Assembly (NCBI GenBank): GCA_028023455.1
Contig: JAQFVV010000951.1
Span: 1-64,000 of the forward strand
Direction: 5' to 3'
Length of the DNA stretch: 64,000 bases
From: Epiperipatus broadwayi
Lineage: Eukaryota; Onychophora; Udeonychophora; Euonychophora; Peripatidae
Under the pieces are notes generated by a model that saw only the letters and a list, made by a program, of their open reading frames with translations, ran no database searches and was not told the DNA's origin. Made by a program: the position numbers and the translations under genes. Of the stretch, positions 9,678-23,640 are shown piece by piece (positions within the stretch are counted from its first letter, which is position 1; each line of letters starts with the position of its first letter).

Positions 9678-12600
9678 GTTAAAACTTAGCCAGAAAACAA
9701 CATTTATTTTAAAAATAACTCCCTTTATTGAAGTTATCTCCAGGTTCCATGCCATCAGTTATAAATCTCGATACACTTTTAGCTTCCCCAAAACTTTATT
9801 AAATAGCTATTCTATTTAACTACGGGTCTTAATTATGATATTTGAATTTTCATTTATTACATTTTATTTATCATTTTTGTATTCCATGTGATAACCTATT
9901 ATATGTAAGTCATTACCATACAAAATTATTTTTATGCTACATTGCACTTTGAGCCAATAAAACTTTATTTTGACAGTAAAATACAAAATTTAAATTATGC
10001 ATCACTTGTCACAATAAAACCTTTAGGACAATATTCAAAAATTTACACCATACATATATAGCATGACTTAAGTTAAATAATGGTACTAGTAGAGATAGTG
10101 TACTGCCACTGCTTGTAATGTCATTTCTACATAAACACAGAAATTTCCACAGTAGGGGCCCAAAAGCAGCAATGCTTGTACCATCCACAAGTTGGCCCTG
10201 TTTACCATACGTAAGCAAAAGAAAATTTCAACAATTAGCTGGCACCAAAGTTGCCAATTTGGTGGCACTGGTTGCTATGCATACTCCCATTTAGCTTATG
10301 CCATTTGTTACCAGCAACTACCATGATTCTAGCCCACTGTGTGGTTCTGTTTCTACATGCTATGTACCAAAAAAAAAACTGTGCACTCTAACAGCAATAT
10401 TATTGCAAGGTTAACATCTATGCAACCATTACTTAAAAAGATAGATAGCATATCACTTAAATGTGTGAATAATGTACAAGCCACAATTATATTAATCTGC
10501 TTTTGTTATTAATATTGTTACATGCAATTTCATCATGTCATAAATCCATGTATTTTACATACATTCTTTTTAAAAATCGATTTTTTTAATTATTTTCTCT
10601 TAAAATGATTTTTTAAAATCAAAATAAGTTCACAACTATTTAAATCTGCTTTCACAACTTAATACCGTTACATTCTAATATCACCTGATAAATCAATGTA
10701 TTATTAAATTAATTTCTTTTTTAGAATCGATCTTTTATAAAGATTATTTTCTCTAAAAATATTTTTTTAAAAAAATGTAATATTTACAGCACTCTTTCGC
10801 TACCAATCGGGCTAAACTAATTTTTACAATTTCTTTCCTACAGAAATATTTCTTTGAAAACTTATTATTTTTCAAATAATATTGTTAAGTAATACAAATT
10901 ATTTTTCAGTTTATAGATCTTTCAATTAGCAAATCAAGCAACATTTTTTTTTATTTTGTTAAAGAAGATGCTGGCTGAACTTAAGTAATTAAGGATGGCA
11001 ATAAATTTGTAACCTTCTGAGTGTTGAAAATTTCTTGCAGTAAATCACATCTTAATGATTAATCAAAATAAATAATAGTTTATTAGTTGATATTGTGAAA
11101 TTGCTAAATATTCAAGTGTCTGTGTTTGGTCTTATATATTAAAGTTTGTCTATTTAGAAATTCATTTATAGATTTTTTTAAACCACCTAACTTCTTGCAA
11201 ACATTTTATTAAAAAATCTGTAAAGAATATAAACAGTAAATAAATTCAAGTATAATTATTATGAATTCCTTTAAGTTTGCCACTGTTTTCTGCTTGATCA
11301 CAATCCCATAAGTCAGTAAGTGTTGAAATTTACTGAAAAATGGTATAATACATCATAATGAGAATTTTAGAAATATTATTCAGGTATAATTTCAAATCAC
11401 TTCAAATTCTGTATGAATTTCCATTTTAGTAATAGTTAATAGAATTTGTTATAATCATAATCTAAGATTGATAGTATAATATCAGAGGAAAAAAATGAAC
11501 TTTACTTATGTAGACTGCTGGAAGTGATGAAGAGAGAAATATGTGATTAATTAATGAGGCTAAGGAATTTTCAACAATACAATCTATAAAAATGGTTATG
11601 TACTGATAAATGGGATAAAATGATAGTTTGCTCAAATGTTGCATGGAAAATGCAAAGTTGTAATCATTTAGGATTTGACTAAATTGTGAACTTAAAAATT
11701 AAATATAATGTCAGAAACTAGTATTAATATTGGAATACAGATATAATTATAACAAAGTCAATAATTCTTAAAAAATAAATCAGACCAGAGACATTTGTCA
11801 AGTTAAACAGGATAAAAATCCCATACCCTGGTCTGCCATTCACTTATTATTTTCAATTAGCCAGAAATTGAGAATGTTTCAGAATTTCACATTATTGAAA
11901 GCAAATGCATTACAAAAAAAAATTAGTTTGTGAACTTTTAATTGTGGATTAATCTATTTAATATTCATTGTGGTTACCACATGCAATGGTGAATCCATAA
12001 ATAAAAAGTTAAAATCTAGGTTTTATTGTCACAATAGTTTAATTGTGTAATAGGGTTAGATGATTTAGTGAAGATCAACATCATCACCAACCATTATCAA
12101 TCCACAGCAGGATGAAGGTCTTTTTGTGTTTAATCCATGTTTTCCAATCTTCAGCTTCTCTTCTCCACATCACTCCTGCAACCTTTACTATTTTATCCAT
12201 CCATCTCACACATGAACTCTTTCTGGGTCTTTTATAAATCTTGGAATCCAGTTTAAGATTTCAATTGTTGATCTATTATCATCTCTTCTAGCAATATATC
12301 TAGCTCAGCTACACTACACTCTTTTAATTTTCTGAATAAGGTCAATAACACTTGTTTGTTCTCTTACCCATATATTGCATTTTTGATCTCTTCTTTTTAC
12401 TCCCAACATGCATCTCTCTATACTTTTTGAGTGATCTGAAGTCTCTGTATTGCTCTTCTTTTAAGTGTCTATGTCTCAGATCCATAAGTAAAACTGGTAA
12501 AACACATTTATTAATTTTTTTTTTATAAAACACTTAGACATATTTCCTTTCAGCACCAAGTTATTTCCACCGAAAGCATTCCAACCAAGATTAATTGTAT

Positions 12601-14110
12601 TATTAATCTCATCCATTATGTTTCCATCTGTATTAATAATCTGATTAAGATAATTCCAGCTGTTAACTTCATCTGACCCATCATAATCAATCTTTCTTTT
12701 CATATTTTAAGAAAATCCATTAAACATTACTGTAGTCTTTTTTACATTCATCTTTGGTCCTACTTTTATCTATGAACTCCTGCAACATTTGCTGAAGATT
12801 TAAAGCATTATTTGCAAAAACAACTACATCATCTGCAAAATCTAAATGACTTAAATAATCTCCACTTACTTTCACTCCTTTAGTTTCCCATTTTAATCAC
12901 TAAAATACTTCTTGCAACACTGCTGTCCAAAGTTTCAGAGATATGGAGTCACCGTGTTTTATACCCTTCTCAATGTTGACTTTACTAATATCATTATATA
13001 ATCTAATTGTTGATGAAATATTCTTTAAAGTATGACAATTTTCTGGATCTATACCCTGATGTTTCAATTTTTTAATCCCTGAAGAATTGTTTGTAGAATC
13101 AAATGTATTTTTATAATCTACAACTTTTCTCAATATCTGCATATAATCTACTGTACTAAATCCATTTTTAAATCCAGCTTCTTTGTTTTATTGGTGGAAA
13201 TGCAATATTCTCTGTAGACACATTGTAATTATCGTGGTAAAAATTTTGTTAAATCAAAGTTTGCTATAAATGAGTGGTAATTACTTAGATAAAGATTTTG
13301 TATAAAACTGGTAAAATATTAAAAATATGTATTTTCTAAGTCTTCCTTTTGTGCTGATATTTTATTTATTACTTTTTCAAAATATCAGTATTATTACAAA
13401 ATTTTCCCAATCATTTGATACATTTTTTATCATTTGGACATTTAATATATAACTTTGCTAATATTTTTATTTTTTCATCTCATTCTAAGATGTCACTTAT
13501 TATTCCATCATTTTAAGAAACCTTTCATTTCTTCATAGATATCCTGTGCAATTCAGAAGATTTAGTAACGGTAATAGATACTTTGTTTTTTTCGTTTTTA
13601 TTACTATATAGTTATTTACAAATGTTTTTCTCACATTCCGTCATGTCTGTCATCTTCCTTTTTAGTAATAGTTTTCTTTTTTTTCTTTTATTATTGAAAC
13701 ATCTTTCTTTCAAATAACAAGGTGTTTTCCACTTTTGAGATTTTTATTTTCTATCATAGAATTTTTTTTTGCCAATTATAAATTATCTTATAATGTAATT
13801 AATTTTTTTATGCCATTTTACAAAACTGTAAATACTCAATTTCTTTAGTGGATTATTTTTTAAATTTTTCATTTTTTTTATTTTTTAATACATTATTTTA
13901 TCTCAGTAGAAATTTATTGATCAGTTGTTGCTTTTTTATAGCAGCTATATTTCTTGCAGTTCTTAATAGGATACCAGTTATCTTCATATTAATTCTATTC
14001 ATTTCTGAACAATGTTTAAAATCTGTTAATATTTTAAAACAATTTTACAAGTTTCAATTCACGTTCATTAAATTGTTTGATAAGATGAATATATTAACAA
14101 TTGTAAAGTA
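9678..14110. repeat. Left arm of a ~4.4-kb inverted repeat
   Basis: The reverse complement of 15,795-20,217 matches this arm throughout with moderate divergence. Clear anchors are 9,720-9,800 with 20,095-20,195; 9,840-10,080 with 19,835-20,050; 10,100-10,300 with 19,570-19,810; 12,060-13,560 (LINE) with 16,330-17,820; and 13,900-14,100 with 15,810-15,990. The arm holds a 5'-truncated RTE-like LINE on the minus strand and about 2.4 kb of non-LINE sequence. TA tracts lie at both outer ends of the pair. Confidence 0.85.
12060..14110 (-). pseudogene. RTE-like LINE relic, left arm copy
   Basis: Minus-strand translation in several frames gives the non-LTR RT palm and C-terminus: DYKNTFDSTN, GIDPENC, GIKHGDSISLKLWTAVLQE (12,900-13,142), then LDFADDVVVFAN. 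The catalytic FADD is intact at 12,828-12,839. Further on are the GSET-TLKRRAIQRLQ and LNWIP-like motifs (mostly frameshifted). The 3' end near 12,060-12,090 is rich in ATCATCACC, matching the short tandem GATGATG tail typical of RTE elements. The endonuclease half is missing at the inner end. Many stops and shifts make it inactive. Confidence 0.8.
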
Positions 14111-15179
14111 TAGACACCCATAATGTTATTAATTATAAAAAAAGAAAATTGGCAAAATTGTTTATTTTGTTTTAAATGTTTTAATATATATATATATATA
14201 TTATTTTCTTATTTAAATTTGAAAAATATAATTTGTAGAAACATGATTAAAACATATATATTTTAAAAAATATACTAACTTGTTTTCCAACAGTTATTGT
14301 TGACAGAAGCACATACTTAATAAGTTAAATGCAATTTGGTGCAAAATATTCTCTTCAAAAATGAACATTCTAGAATGGCAGTATATTAAATAATTAAATG
14401 AACTGTAGTAAAATAATTTAATACATTTGTTTTTCAACAAATTGAAATTGCTTTTAATTGGATATCGTTAAATTTTCGTTTAGTTATTGAGATATTATTA
14501 ATAAATCATACTATTTTCATTTAACAGTTCCGTTCACTCTGTTCACTGCTAATAATTACTATATTATTTAAATCAAATTATGATAATAAGTTTTTTTAAA
14601 GATATAAACACATAGATAATGCAAATGGAAAATAGGACGGGCATATTTTAATAACTACAGAGACTCAGTGATGAACTGATAATCTGACTTTTTAATTGAA
14701 GTGTATTTTGGAATTTGTACAATTTAAATTTAAATTATGTTATTCAATAGTACTTAATGGTCTAATATACTGTTATATATTTTTGTCATTGCAAATGTTA
14801 TTATTAAATAATTATTTATAAAGTAAACAAAGTGTATAGCTGCTCATAACACATATCAACCAATGTGGTGAGTTTCCTAGCTTTTTATCTCTGAATTTAA
14901 TAATCTTTCTTTTTAGTTGCCTGATAGTTCTAATTGAAATATTAGTTAAGTTTTTTTGAAGATGTTTGTGAACAAGATTTTTTATAAATATTTACAATGA
15001 TGATAAACAAAACTAATTATGGCTCTTATTTACAGAAAATGGTAAAGTTTTCAGCCAAGGCAGCAGTTATCACCCTAAACGGAAAATGTAATAAGAATCC
15101 CCTTATTATGGACCTAGGTCACCATTTAATGATGATCTTTAATTAAGTTGGATTATTTCAAAGCAATAAAAGATTGCAC
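14111..15179. other. Unique spacer between the inverted repeat arms
   Basis: AT-rich sequence with a small TA tract at 14,185-14,201 and no recognised gene. It separates the truncated left LINE from the longer right LINE. Confidence 0.6.
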
Positions 15180-17820
15180 AGATTGAAAGAACAGATTAAA
15201 ATTAAACCACAAATTTTTGAAGTTTATGAAGTTAAATGAAAAAACGTGTATTGATTTAAAAAGTAGATAGATATTTTACAACAAAACAAAACAAATATTG
15301 AAAGCATAAGTGAAATGAGATAATTTTTAAATAAAAAATGAAATAATATCATTGTAGATTTTAATGCTATATCAGGTGGTATGGTGCTATTAATTTTTCA
15401 ACTTAATGCAAATAACAAATGCAAATAATTTAGTTTCGTTCTTCAACAACATTTCATTATGATGAAAAACATTTTTTTTTTATATGAATGTACAAAATTC
15501 TTTTAATTAGACTAAACAATATCATAAAAACATTAATTCTAGAATTGGTATATGTCTCTAAAATGAAAGTTCTAAAGGTAAAATTGGTTATTTTGATAGA
15601 TATGATAGAGGGTATAAAAATTGACATGGAAGCCTCCACATGAAGATGCAGCAGAATTGAATTCTACTCTGACTAATGAAAAATATGTATATCTACCCTG
15701 GAATATTATAATAGAGTGAACATAGGCAGTGATTATTAGTTAGTAAGATATCAGTTACATGATAATATAAATCTAGAGAAAAAATATTAAGCAATATAGT
15801 ATTAGCAATTGTTAATAAATTCATCTTATAAAACAATTTAATGAACATGAATTGGAACTTGTAAAATTGTTTCATAATACTAACAGATTTTAAACATTGA
15901 TCAGAAATGAATAAATTTAATATGAAGGTAACTGGTACACTATTAAAAACTGCAAGAAAGATAGCTGGTACGAAAAAACAACTATTGATCAATAAATTTT
16001 CTACTGACATAAAATAATGTATTAAAAAATATATAATTTTTTTTAAAAATAATCCATTAAAGAAAGTGAGTATTTACAGTTTTGTAAAATGGCATAAAAT
16101 GAATTAATTACATTATGAGATAATTTTGAATTGGCAAAAAAATCTATGAAAGAAAATAAAAATCTCAAAAGTGGAAAACATCTTGTTATTTGAAAGAAAG
16201 ATGTTTCAACAATAAAAAGAGAAAAATATAACTATTACTAAGAAGGAAGATGACAGACATGTTGGAATGTGAGAAAGATATTTATAAAGAATTATGTAGT
16301 AATAAAAACAAGAAAACAAAGTACCTATTACACTTACTAATTATACTAAATTGCCCATGATATCTGTGAAGAAATGAAAGGGTGCTTAAAATGATGGAAT
16401 AATAAGATATATTTTAGAATGAGATGAAAAAAGAAAAAAAAATATTAGCAAAATTATACATTAATTGTCTAAATGATAAAGGAAGTATCAAATGATTGGG
16501 GAAATTTGGAAATAATACTGATATTTTAAAAAAGTAATAAAGAAAATCTTAGAACAGAAGGAAGTTTTAGAAAATACAGATTTTCAATCATTAACCAGTT
16601 TTATACAAAATCTTTATCAAAGTAATTACAACTCATTTATAGCAAACTTTAATTTAACAAATTTTTTACCACGATAATAACACTCGTCTACAAAGAATAT
16701 TGTATTTCCACCAACTAAGCTAACAAGCTTGATTAAAAAATGGTTTTAGTACAGTAGATTATATCTAGGTATTGAGAGAGGATGTAGGTTATAAAGACAC
16801 ATTTGACTCTATAAACATTTCTTCAGTTATTAAAGGATTGGATCATCAGGGTATAGATCCAGGATATTGTCATATTTTAAAAAATATTTCAACCACAATT
16901 AGATTACATAATAATACTAGTAAAGTCAACATTGAGACAGGGTGATTCCATATCTCCAAAACTTTTTACAGCAGTGTTGCAAGAAGTATTTTATGGATTT
17001 AAATGGGAAACTAAAGGAGTGACAGTATATGAAGATTATTTAAGTCATTTAGATTTTACATATATAGTAGTTGTTTTCGTAAGTAATACTTTAGACCTTT
17101 AGGAAATGTCGCAAGAGTTCATAGATGAAATTAAGACTAAAGATAAATGTAAAAAAGACTACAGTAATGTTTAATGGATTTTTATAACATATGAATATAA
17201 AGATTGATTATGATGGGTCAGACAAAGTTAACAGCTAGAACTATCTTAATCAGACTATTAAAATGGATGGAAACATAATGGATGAAATTAATAATACAAT
17301 TAATCTTGGATTGCTTTTGGTAGAAATAACTGGGCGCTGAAAGGAAATATGCCTTAATGTTTAAAAAGGAAGGCTGTTAATAAATGTGTTTAACAAGTTT
17401 TTACTTATGGATCTGAGACATGGACACTTAAAAGAAAAGCAATACAAAGACTTCAGACCACTCAAAGAAGTATGGAGAGATGCATATTGGGAGTAACAAG
17501 AAAAGATCAAAAATGCAATATATGGGTAATCGAACAAGCAGCCATTACTGACCTTTTTGAAAAAAATAAACTGAAGTGGAGCTGAGATAGACATATTGCT
17601 AAAAGAGATGATAATAGATAAACAATTAAAATCTTAAACTGGATTCCAAAAGATTATAAAAGATCCAGAAAGAGATCACATGTGAGACAGATGGATGAAA
17701 TAATAAAGCATGCAGGAGTGATGTGGAGAAGAGAAGCTAAGAATCATTGACATGGATTGAACTTGGAGAGACCTTCATTCTGCAGTGGATTGAAATGGTA
17801 GATGATGATGTTGATTTTCA
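15180..17820 (+). pseudogene. RTE-like LINE relic, right arm copy (endonuclease plus RT)
   Basis: Plus-strand fragments in order: APE-type endonuclease pieces from about 15,240, including WKPPHEDAAELNSTL near 15,625-15,670 (the family's W-P-N-DYIL block). Next come RT pieces GFSTVDYI (about 16,745) and TFDSINISSVIKGLDHQGID (about 16,800), then a broken catalytic box reading DFTYIVVVF at 17,051-17,075 where FADDIVVF is expected. The C-terminus reads TIKILNWIPKDYKRSRKRS and MDEIIKHAGVMWRREAK (17,620-17,740). The 3' end is a GATGATGATGTTGAT tail near 17,805. Both catalytic Asp residues are lost, so the copy is dead. It is longer at the 5' end than the left-arm copy. Confidence 0.82.
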
Positions 17821-20214
17821 CTAAATCATCTAACCTACTCCACAATTAACCTATTGTGACAATAAAACCTAGATCTTAACTTTTTGTTTATGGATTCACC
17901 CTTGCATAAGGTAACCATAATTAATATTAAAAATATTAATCCACAATTAAAAGTTCACAAACTAATTTTTTTGTTGTAATCCATTTGTTTTTCAATAATG
18001 TGCAATTCTGAAACATTCTTAAATTCTGGCTAATTCAAAATAATAATTGAATCGCAGACCAGAGAATGGACATCATTATCTTGTTTAATTTGAAAAATGC
18101 TTCTGGTCTAATTTATCTTTAAGAATTATTGGCTTTGTTGTAATTATACATGTATTCCAGTATTAATACTAGTGTCCTGACATTATATTTATTTTTTTAA
18201 GTACACAATGCAGTCACCCTAAATGATTATAACTTTGCAATTTCCATGCAACGTTTATGTAAACTATCATTTTTATTCCATTTATCAGTACTTAACAGTT
18301 ATTATAGATTGTATTGTTGACAATTTCTTAGCCTCATTAATTGATCACATATTTCTCTTTTCGTCACTTCCAGCAGTCTACATAAATAAAGTTAATTCTT
18401 TTTTCTTCTGATATGGTGTGATCAATCTTAGGTTATGATTATAACAAATTATAACAGAAGTTCATAAAGGATTCATAGTGACTTGACATTATACCTGAAT
18501 TTTATCTCTTGATGTCTCATTATGATGTATTATAGCATTTTTCAGTAGAATTCAACAATTATTAACTTATGGAATTGTGATCAAACAGAAGACAGTGGCA
18601 AACTTAAATGAATTAATAATAATTTTACTTGAATTTATTTACTGGTTATAATCTCTACAGATTTTTAAATAGAATGTTTACAAGTAGCTAGGTGATTTAA
18701 AGAATCTATAAATGAATTTCTAAATAGACAAACTTTAATATATATGACCCTTATATGACCCAACTGAGACACTTGAATATTTACCAATTTCATAATATCA
18801 ACTAACAAACTATTATTTATTTTGATTAATCTTTAAGATGTGATTTACTGCAAGAAAATTTAGTGCCATCCTTAATTACTTAAAGTTCAGCCAGCATCTT
18901 TGTTAATAAAATAAAAAAAAATGTTGCTTTATTTGCTAATTGAAAGATCTATAAACTGAAATACAATTTGTAATACTTAACAATATTAATTGAAAAACAA
19001 AAGTTTTCAAAGAAATATTGCCATAGGGAAAAAAATTGTAAAAATTAGTTTAGTCCTATTGTTAGCGAAAGAGTGCTGTAAATATTACATTTTTTAAAAA
19101 AAACTATTTTTAAAAAAAATAATCTTTAAAAAAAGATATATTCTAAAAAAGAAATTAATTTAATAATACATCAATTTATCAACAAATTAATTTAATAATA
19201 CATCGATTTATCAGGTAAAATTAGAATGTAACAGTATTAAGTTGTCGAGACAGATTTAAATAGTTGTGATCAAATTTTGATTTTTTTTAGAAATCATTTT
19301 TAGAAAAAATAATTTAAAAAAAAATCGATTTTTAAAAAGAATGAATGTAAACTACATGGATTTATGACATGATGAAATTGCATGTAACAATATTAATAAC
19401 CAACGCAGATTTAAATAGTTGTGGCTTGTACATTATTTACACCTTTAAATTATATGCTATCTATCTTTTAACTAATATGTGCATAAACATTAACCTTGCA
19501 ATAATATTGTGGTTAGAGTGCACAGTTTTTCTGTGCATAGTGTGGAGAAACAGCACTGTGTAGTGGGCTACAATCTTAGTGGTTTCTGGCAGCTGGCACC
19601 GTAAGCCAAATGGGCTTATGCATGGCAACCAGTGCCACCATGTAGACAGCTTTGATGCCAGATATCTAGTGGAATGTTCTTTTGCTTATGCATGGTGAAT
19701 TGTGCCACTTCCTAGTGGCTGGAGCAATCATTGCTGCTTTTGGGCCCCTATTGTGAATATTTCTGCATGTTTATGCAGAAATGATGGTCTCTAGCAGTGG
19801 AAGTACACTATCGCCACCAGTACCACTATTTAACTTAAGTCATGATATATACGTATGGGGTAATTTGTTGAATATTGTCTCAAATGTTATATTGTGACAA
19901 GCGATGTATAATTTGAATTTTGTATTTTACTGTCAAAATAAAGTTTTATCAGTTCAAAGTGCAATGTAGCATAAAAATAATTTTATATGGTAATGACCTA
20001 CATATAATAGACTATCACATGGAATTAAAAAATGATAAATAAAATATAATAAATAAAAATTCGAATATTATAATGAAGGCCTGTAGTTAAAAGAAATAGC
20101 TAATTAATTTTTGTTTTGGGGAAGGTAACAGTCTAAGGAGATTTATAACTGATGGCATGGCACCTGGGGATAACTTCAATGAATGGAGTTATTTCTAAAA
20201 TAAGTGTTATGAGG

Positions 20215-20217
<3 letters not shown>
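15795..20217. repeat. Right arm of the ~4.4-kb inverted repeat
   Basis: Inverted counterpart of 9,678-14,110. Beyond the LINE 3' end (about 17,820) the shared flank continues for 2.4 kb to the TA tract at 20,218. The duplicated unit is therefore larger than the LINE itself: either a segmental inverted duplication or a larger unrecognised element carrying the LINE. Confidence 0.85.

Positions 20218-20272
<55 letters not shown>
20218..20272. repeat. (TA)n microsatellite at the right edge of the inverted repeat
   Basis: About 27 TA units; mirrors the TA tract at 9,661-9,677 on the other arm. Confidence 0.97.
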
Positions 20273-20273
<1 letters not shown>

Positions 20274-21169
20274 CTGTTTCTAAACTTGTATATATTAATT
20301 TAGACTTAGTAACGAGAATTAAAGCAGATTAGTATAATTATTGTGTAAGTATATCCTTATTTATGTTAAATAAGAAGGAATGGAATAAATATATCTCGAT
20401 CTAGTGTATGTTTATATATAAATAAAAACGTAGTTTCTAGCTATATATGTTAGCAGCAAAATAATTCAGCGGTTATCATGAGTAAGGAATGTTTATTTTC
20501 AAAATATATTTTGGCAGTACAATAATTGTTTCACTATGCAGAAAATTTTAAAACGTTAAAATTTCTTTTAGAAACAATAAAAAAGCATTAAAGCAATAGT
20601 TTAGGTAAAATATAATAAATTGTGACCATAAAACATAAGTATCAAAAAATTTTTGTATATCATTAATAGTAATTACAAATAGAAAAACATAAACCATGAT
20701 CACAATAATCATCCAAGACCATGAATAATTTGGATAATGGTCAGATCCATTTCAGGACTATGGTAGAGCTGTAGAAGTAACGTCAGGAATGAGTGATAAG
20801 AAATGAAGAAAAAGCTTGAAGGAATGATGAAAAACATAGATAGTTTGCCAGATTCATTTTCCAAACATTGAATAAAGGAAAAGAAGAGCATGAGATCCTC
20901 CAAATTAAGATCAACTACCACTACTCAAAAGTAATCAAGAAATAACTAAATGACAGGAAGATCAAATAGCCCTGAACCCAGTTGGGTGATTAACAGAAAA
21001 ACCCATAAGCCAAGAGAAAGAGCCTGATGAATTAACTAATGCAGAAGATGATACAGGTACATGTCAATGTATGAAGACTACCAAATCCAAAACTGTCAAC
21101 AATGACTGATCATTACAAATAGAAAATGACAGTATAGTAGGTGCCAATGTTACTAATACTGGCCGAATA
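20273..21169. other. AT-rich sequence, possible 5' part of the gag relic
   Basis: Mostly featureless to 20,700. From there, short plus-strand pieces rich in Lys and Glu may belong to the gag relic that follows, but stops are too frequent for a firm call. Confidence 0.4.
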
Positions 21170-21830
21170 CTATACTAGATGTAGGACTTCATACCTATCT
21201 ATCCAAAGTCATCACTATTAAAATCATTCATGGAGAGATTGGAGAAAACTCCACCAACACTTGGAAAGCTGGAGAGATTTTTTTGATTTTATAAAACCAG
21301 CTCCCATAAACAGACTGCGATCACCAGCCATTATTTACAAGGTTATGCAGGAGACTGGTGGGGCATGCTGAAATAAAAGCTGAATAACTTCACAGTCTAC
21401 AGTAAAATTTTGTTAAAGTACTTCGGGAATGATGATTGACAGAGTGGGATTATAAACACAATCATTCAAGAAAAATATGGAATGGTCAAAGAAACTCACA
21501 TGCAGTTTTTTATATGACAAGTGATCTGCTTTAGATCACTTACTACATTTGCATTCTCTGATTCCATATTATCGACACCATCTAAAGAAACATGCCATTA
21601 CCAATCAAAAAAACCATGGCCAGAAGTAGAATCAAAGAAGAAGAGAAAATGGCAGAATTTTTGACAAGCAGAATGTAAGCTCATGGGCCAAAAAACCACC
21701 AGACAGAATAAGGAAGCCTGACCACCCAAGATTACAGTCACTAACCCTGAGTCACTGCTATCAGCCACCAGATTCTGGAATACAAGCTACAGAAACAGAT
21801 ATAGAAATAGCCAATTTAAATGAAAAAATA
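21170..21830 (+). pseudogene. Retrotransposon gag (capsid) relic
   Basis: Plus-strand frame from about 21,220 reads SFMERLEKTPPTLGKLERFF, a stop, then TAITSHYLQGYAGDWWGMLK, a stop, and KLNNFTVYSKILLKYFGND. After a frame break there is IIQEKYGMVKETHMQFF. The 'YL.G.A..WW' helix followed by 'F...F...F' and 'YG..KE..Q' is the classic retrotransposon gag (capsid) signature. The gag proteins at 1.05 kb and 31 kb lack this signature, so it is a third LTR family. Stops and shifts show it is dead. No pol was found with it; a minus-strand LINE follows directly. Confidence 0.6.
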
Positions 21831-21845
21831 CATCATTATCAATTT

Positions 21846-23640
21846 TTTTTTTGTCCAGAAAATCCTTTGCACATTATTTTAGTCTTATTAAGATTTGTCT
21901 TTAATCCTTTTATCAGATAACTCTTGTAACATTTCCTGACTCCTTGAAAGACTTTTGCACAACAGTTATGTCATCTGCGAAAACTAAATAACTTCAAATC
22001 CATTTATTTATTTTTATTTAATCCACAAAACTCTTCCGTAAATATTTGATTTATATACATGATGTTTTTGTAAATTATAGTTCTAATGAATGGCTATAAC
22101 TACTGCACATACACTTTACAGATGTAACAATATTTATAATGAATACTTATCTTCATTGTAAATAGTGTTACTTCTGTAAAGCGCATGTGCAGTGGTTTTA
22201 GCCATTTTTTGGTATTATAAAAAACCTAGCAAATCTGCTGTAAAATACTTTGGAAATATTGGGTCACTCGTTTGTGAAAACCCTTCACAATATTAATCTT
22301 TTTATTGTCATTATGTTATTTAGGTTTTGCTGTTGCATTTTGATAAATATTTTTCAGAATATGACAATATTATGGATCTATACATTGATAAGCAAATGCT
22401 TGAATCATTTTAAAAAATGCTTATTGAATCAAAGCCTTTGCATAATCTACATATTCAAATTATAATGGTACTACATATTCATTGATCCTTTCTATAAATT
22501 CTCTCAATACTTAGATAATTCCACTACACTAAAACCACTTTTATATCACACTATACTTTTATTGATTAGAACTCAATATTTTTTGTGCAGAAATTGTAAT
22601 TACATTGGTAACAACTTTGTACAAAACTAATCAAAGGTTGATAGATCTAAAATCTCTAATATCTTTTTAACACATTTTTTAAATATTAATATTTAATTTT
22701 TCCAATTATGTGGTACATCTTTATCACTTAGACATTTGGTGTTTAATTTGGCCAAATGTTTTCTATTACTTTATCTTCTACTTTAAAGATGTTGATGTTT
22801 CCATTATAATGTTGAGCTTTTTTTATTAAATGTCATGTCTGACTTTTTTATTTACAATTCTGGTCAATTCAGAAAATACAGTAGTTTTATAAGGTACCTT
22901 TTTATGTTCTTTATTGATATAAAATTCTTGATATAACACTTTTACATTTCATGCCTTCTCTATTCTTAAAAATATTGTGGTCTTATTTTTTATTGCAAAA
23001 ATAAATTTCTTTCCAATAAGATGATGTTGTTTTATACTCTTAAGAGTTTCCACTCTTTTATATCTTTCCTTGCTAATTCACAATTATACTTTCTTATAAT
23101 GAACGTTTTTTTTAATGCATCACCTTTATATGTTTTCATATTTCCTTATTTATTTTTTAAAAATGTATTGTCTCAATAGAATGTTTGCTAATTGTGCTTT
23201 TTTAATATTGCTTTGTTGCAGTTATTAAAAATATAACAGGTATCATTTCATTAGTTTTGTTCAAATCTGATTCATTTTCAGAATCTATTAATATTTAAAA
23301 ATTATTTGCAAGTTCGAATTTAAATTTATTAGAATGTTTCTGAAGATTAAAAATATTAATTACGAACACTGGTTCTGCTAATATTTTTTGTTTCTCCAAT
23401 TTTCGATTAACATGAATTTAATCAAAATATAATGCAATTCGGTTGTACCTTCATTTGGATGCTTCCATGTTCATTTAGATTTAGCATTTTTTTAAATAAA
23501 ATTCTTAAAATAATTGTCTTTTACTGCAAATTTCACAAGTCTAATTTATCTCTCATTTTTATTATCATAACAAAATTAACATGCAGCATGTTTATCTTTT
23601 AATTGTTTACCAACTTTAGCACTAAAGTGTTTTGTGACAG
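21846..23640 (-). pseudogene. RTE-like LINE relic, minus strand
   Basis: Minus-strand pieces from 5' to 3'. The endonuclease block WKHPNEGTTELHYILI is at about 23,450, and RT motif DLSTFD...LYKVVTNVITI at about 22,570-22,680. Pieces resembling the VDHIQVLREVIER region (about 22,480-22,550) lie next, then the catalytic block FADDITVV at about 21,970. The order and motifs match the 41-44 kb copy on the opposite strand. It stops after the YxDD region, so the 3' end is lost. Numerous frame breaks. Confidence 0.7.

Noticed and set aside
9678-20217. Inverted repeat as an assembly fold-back artefact
   Set aside because: The arms are clearly diverged, have different internal losses and a unique spacer. 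A fold-back artefact would give identical arms.
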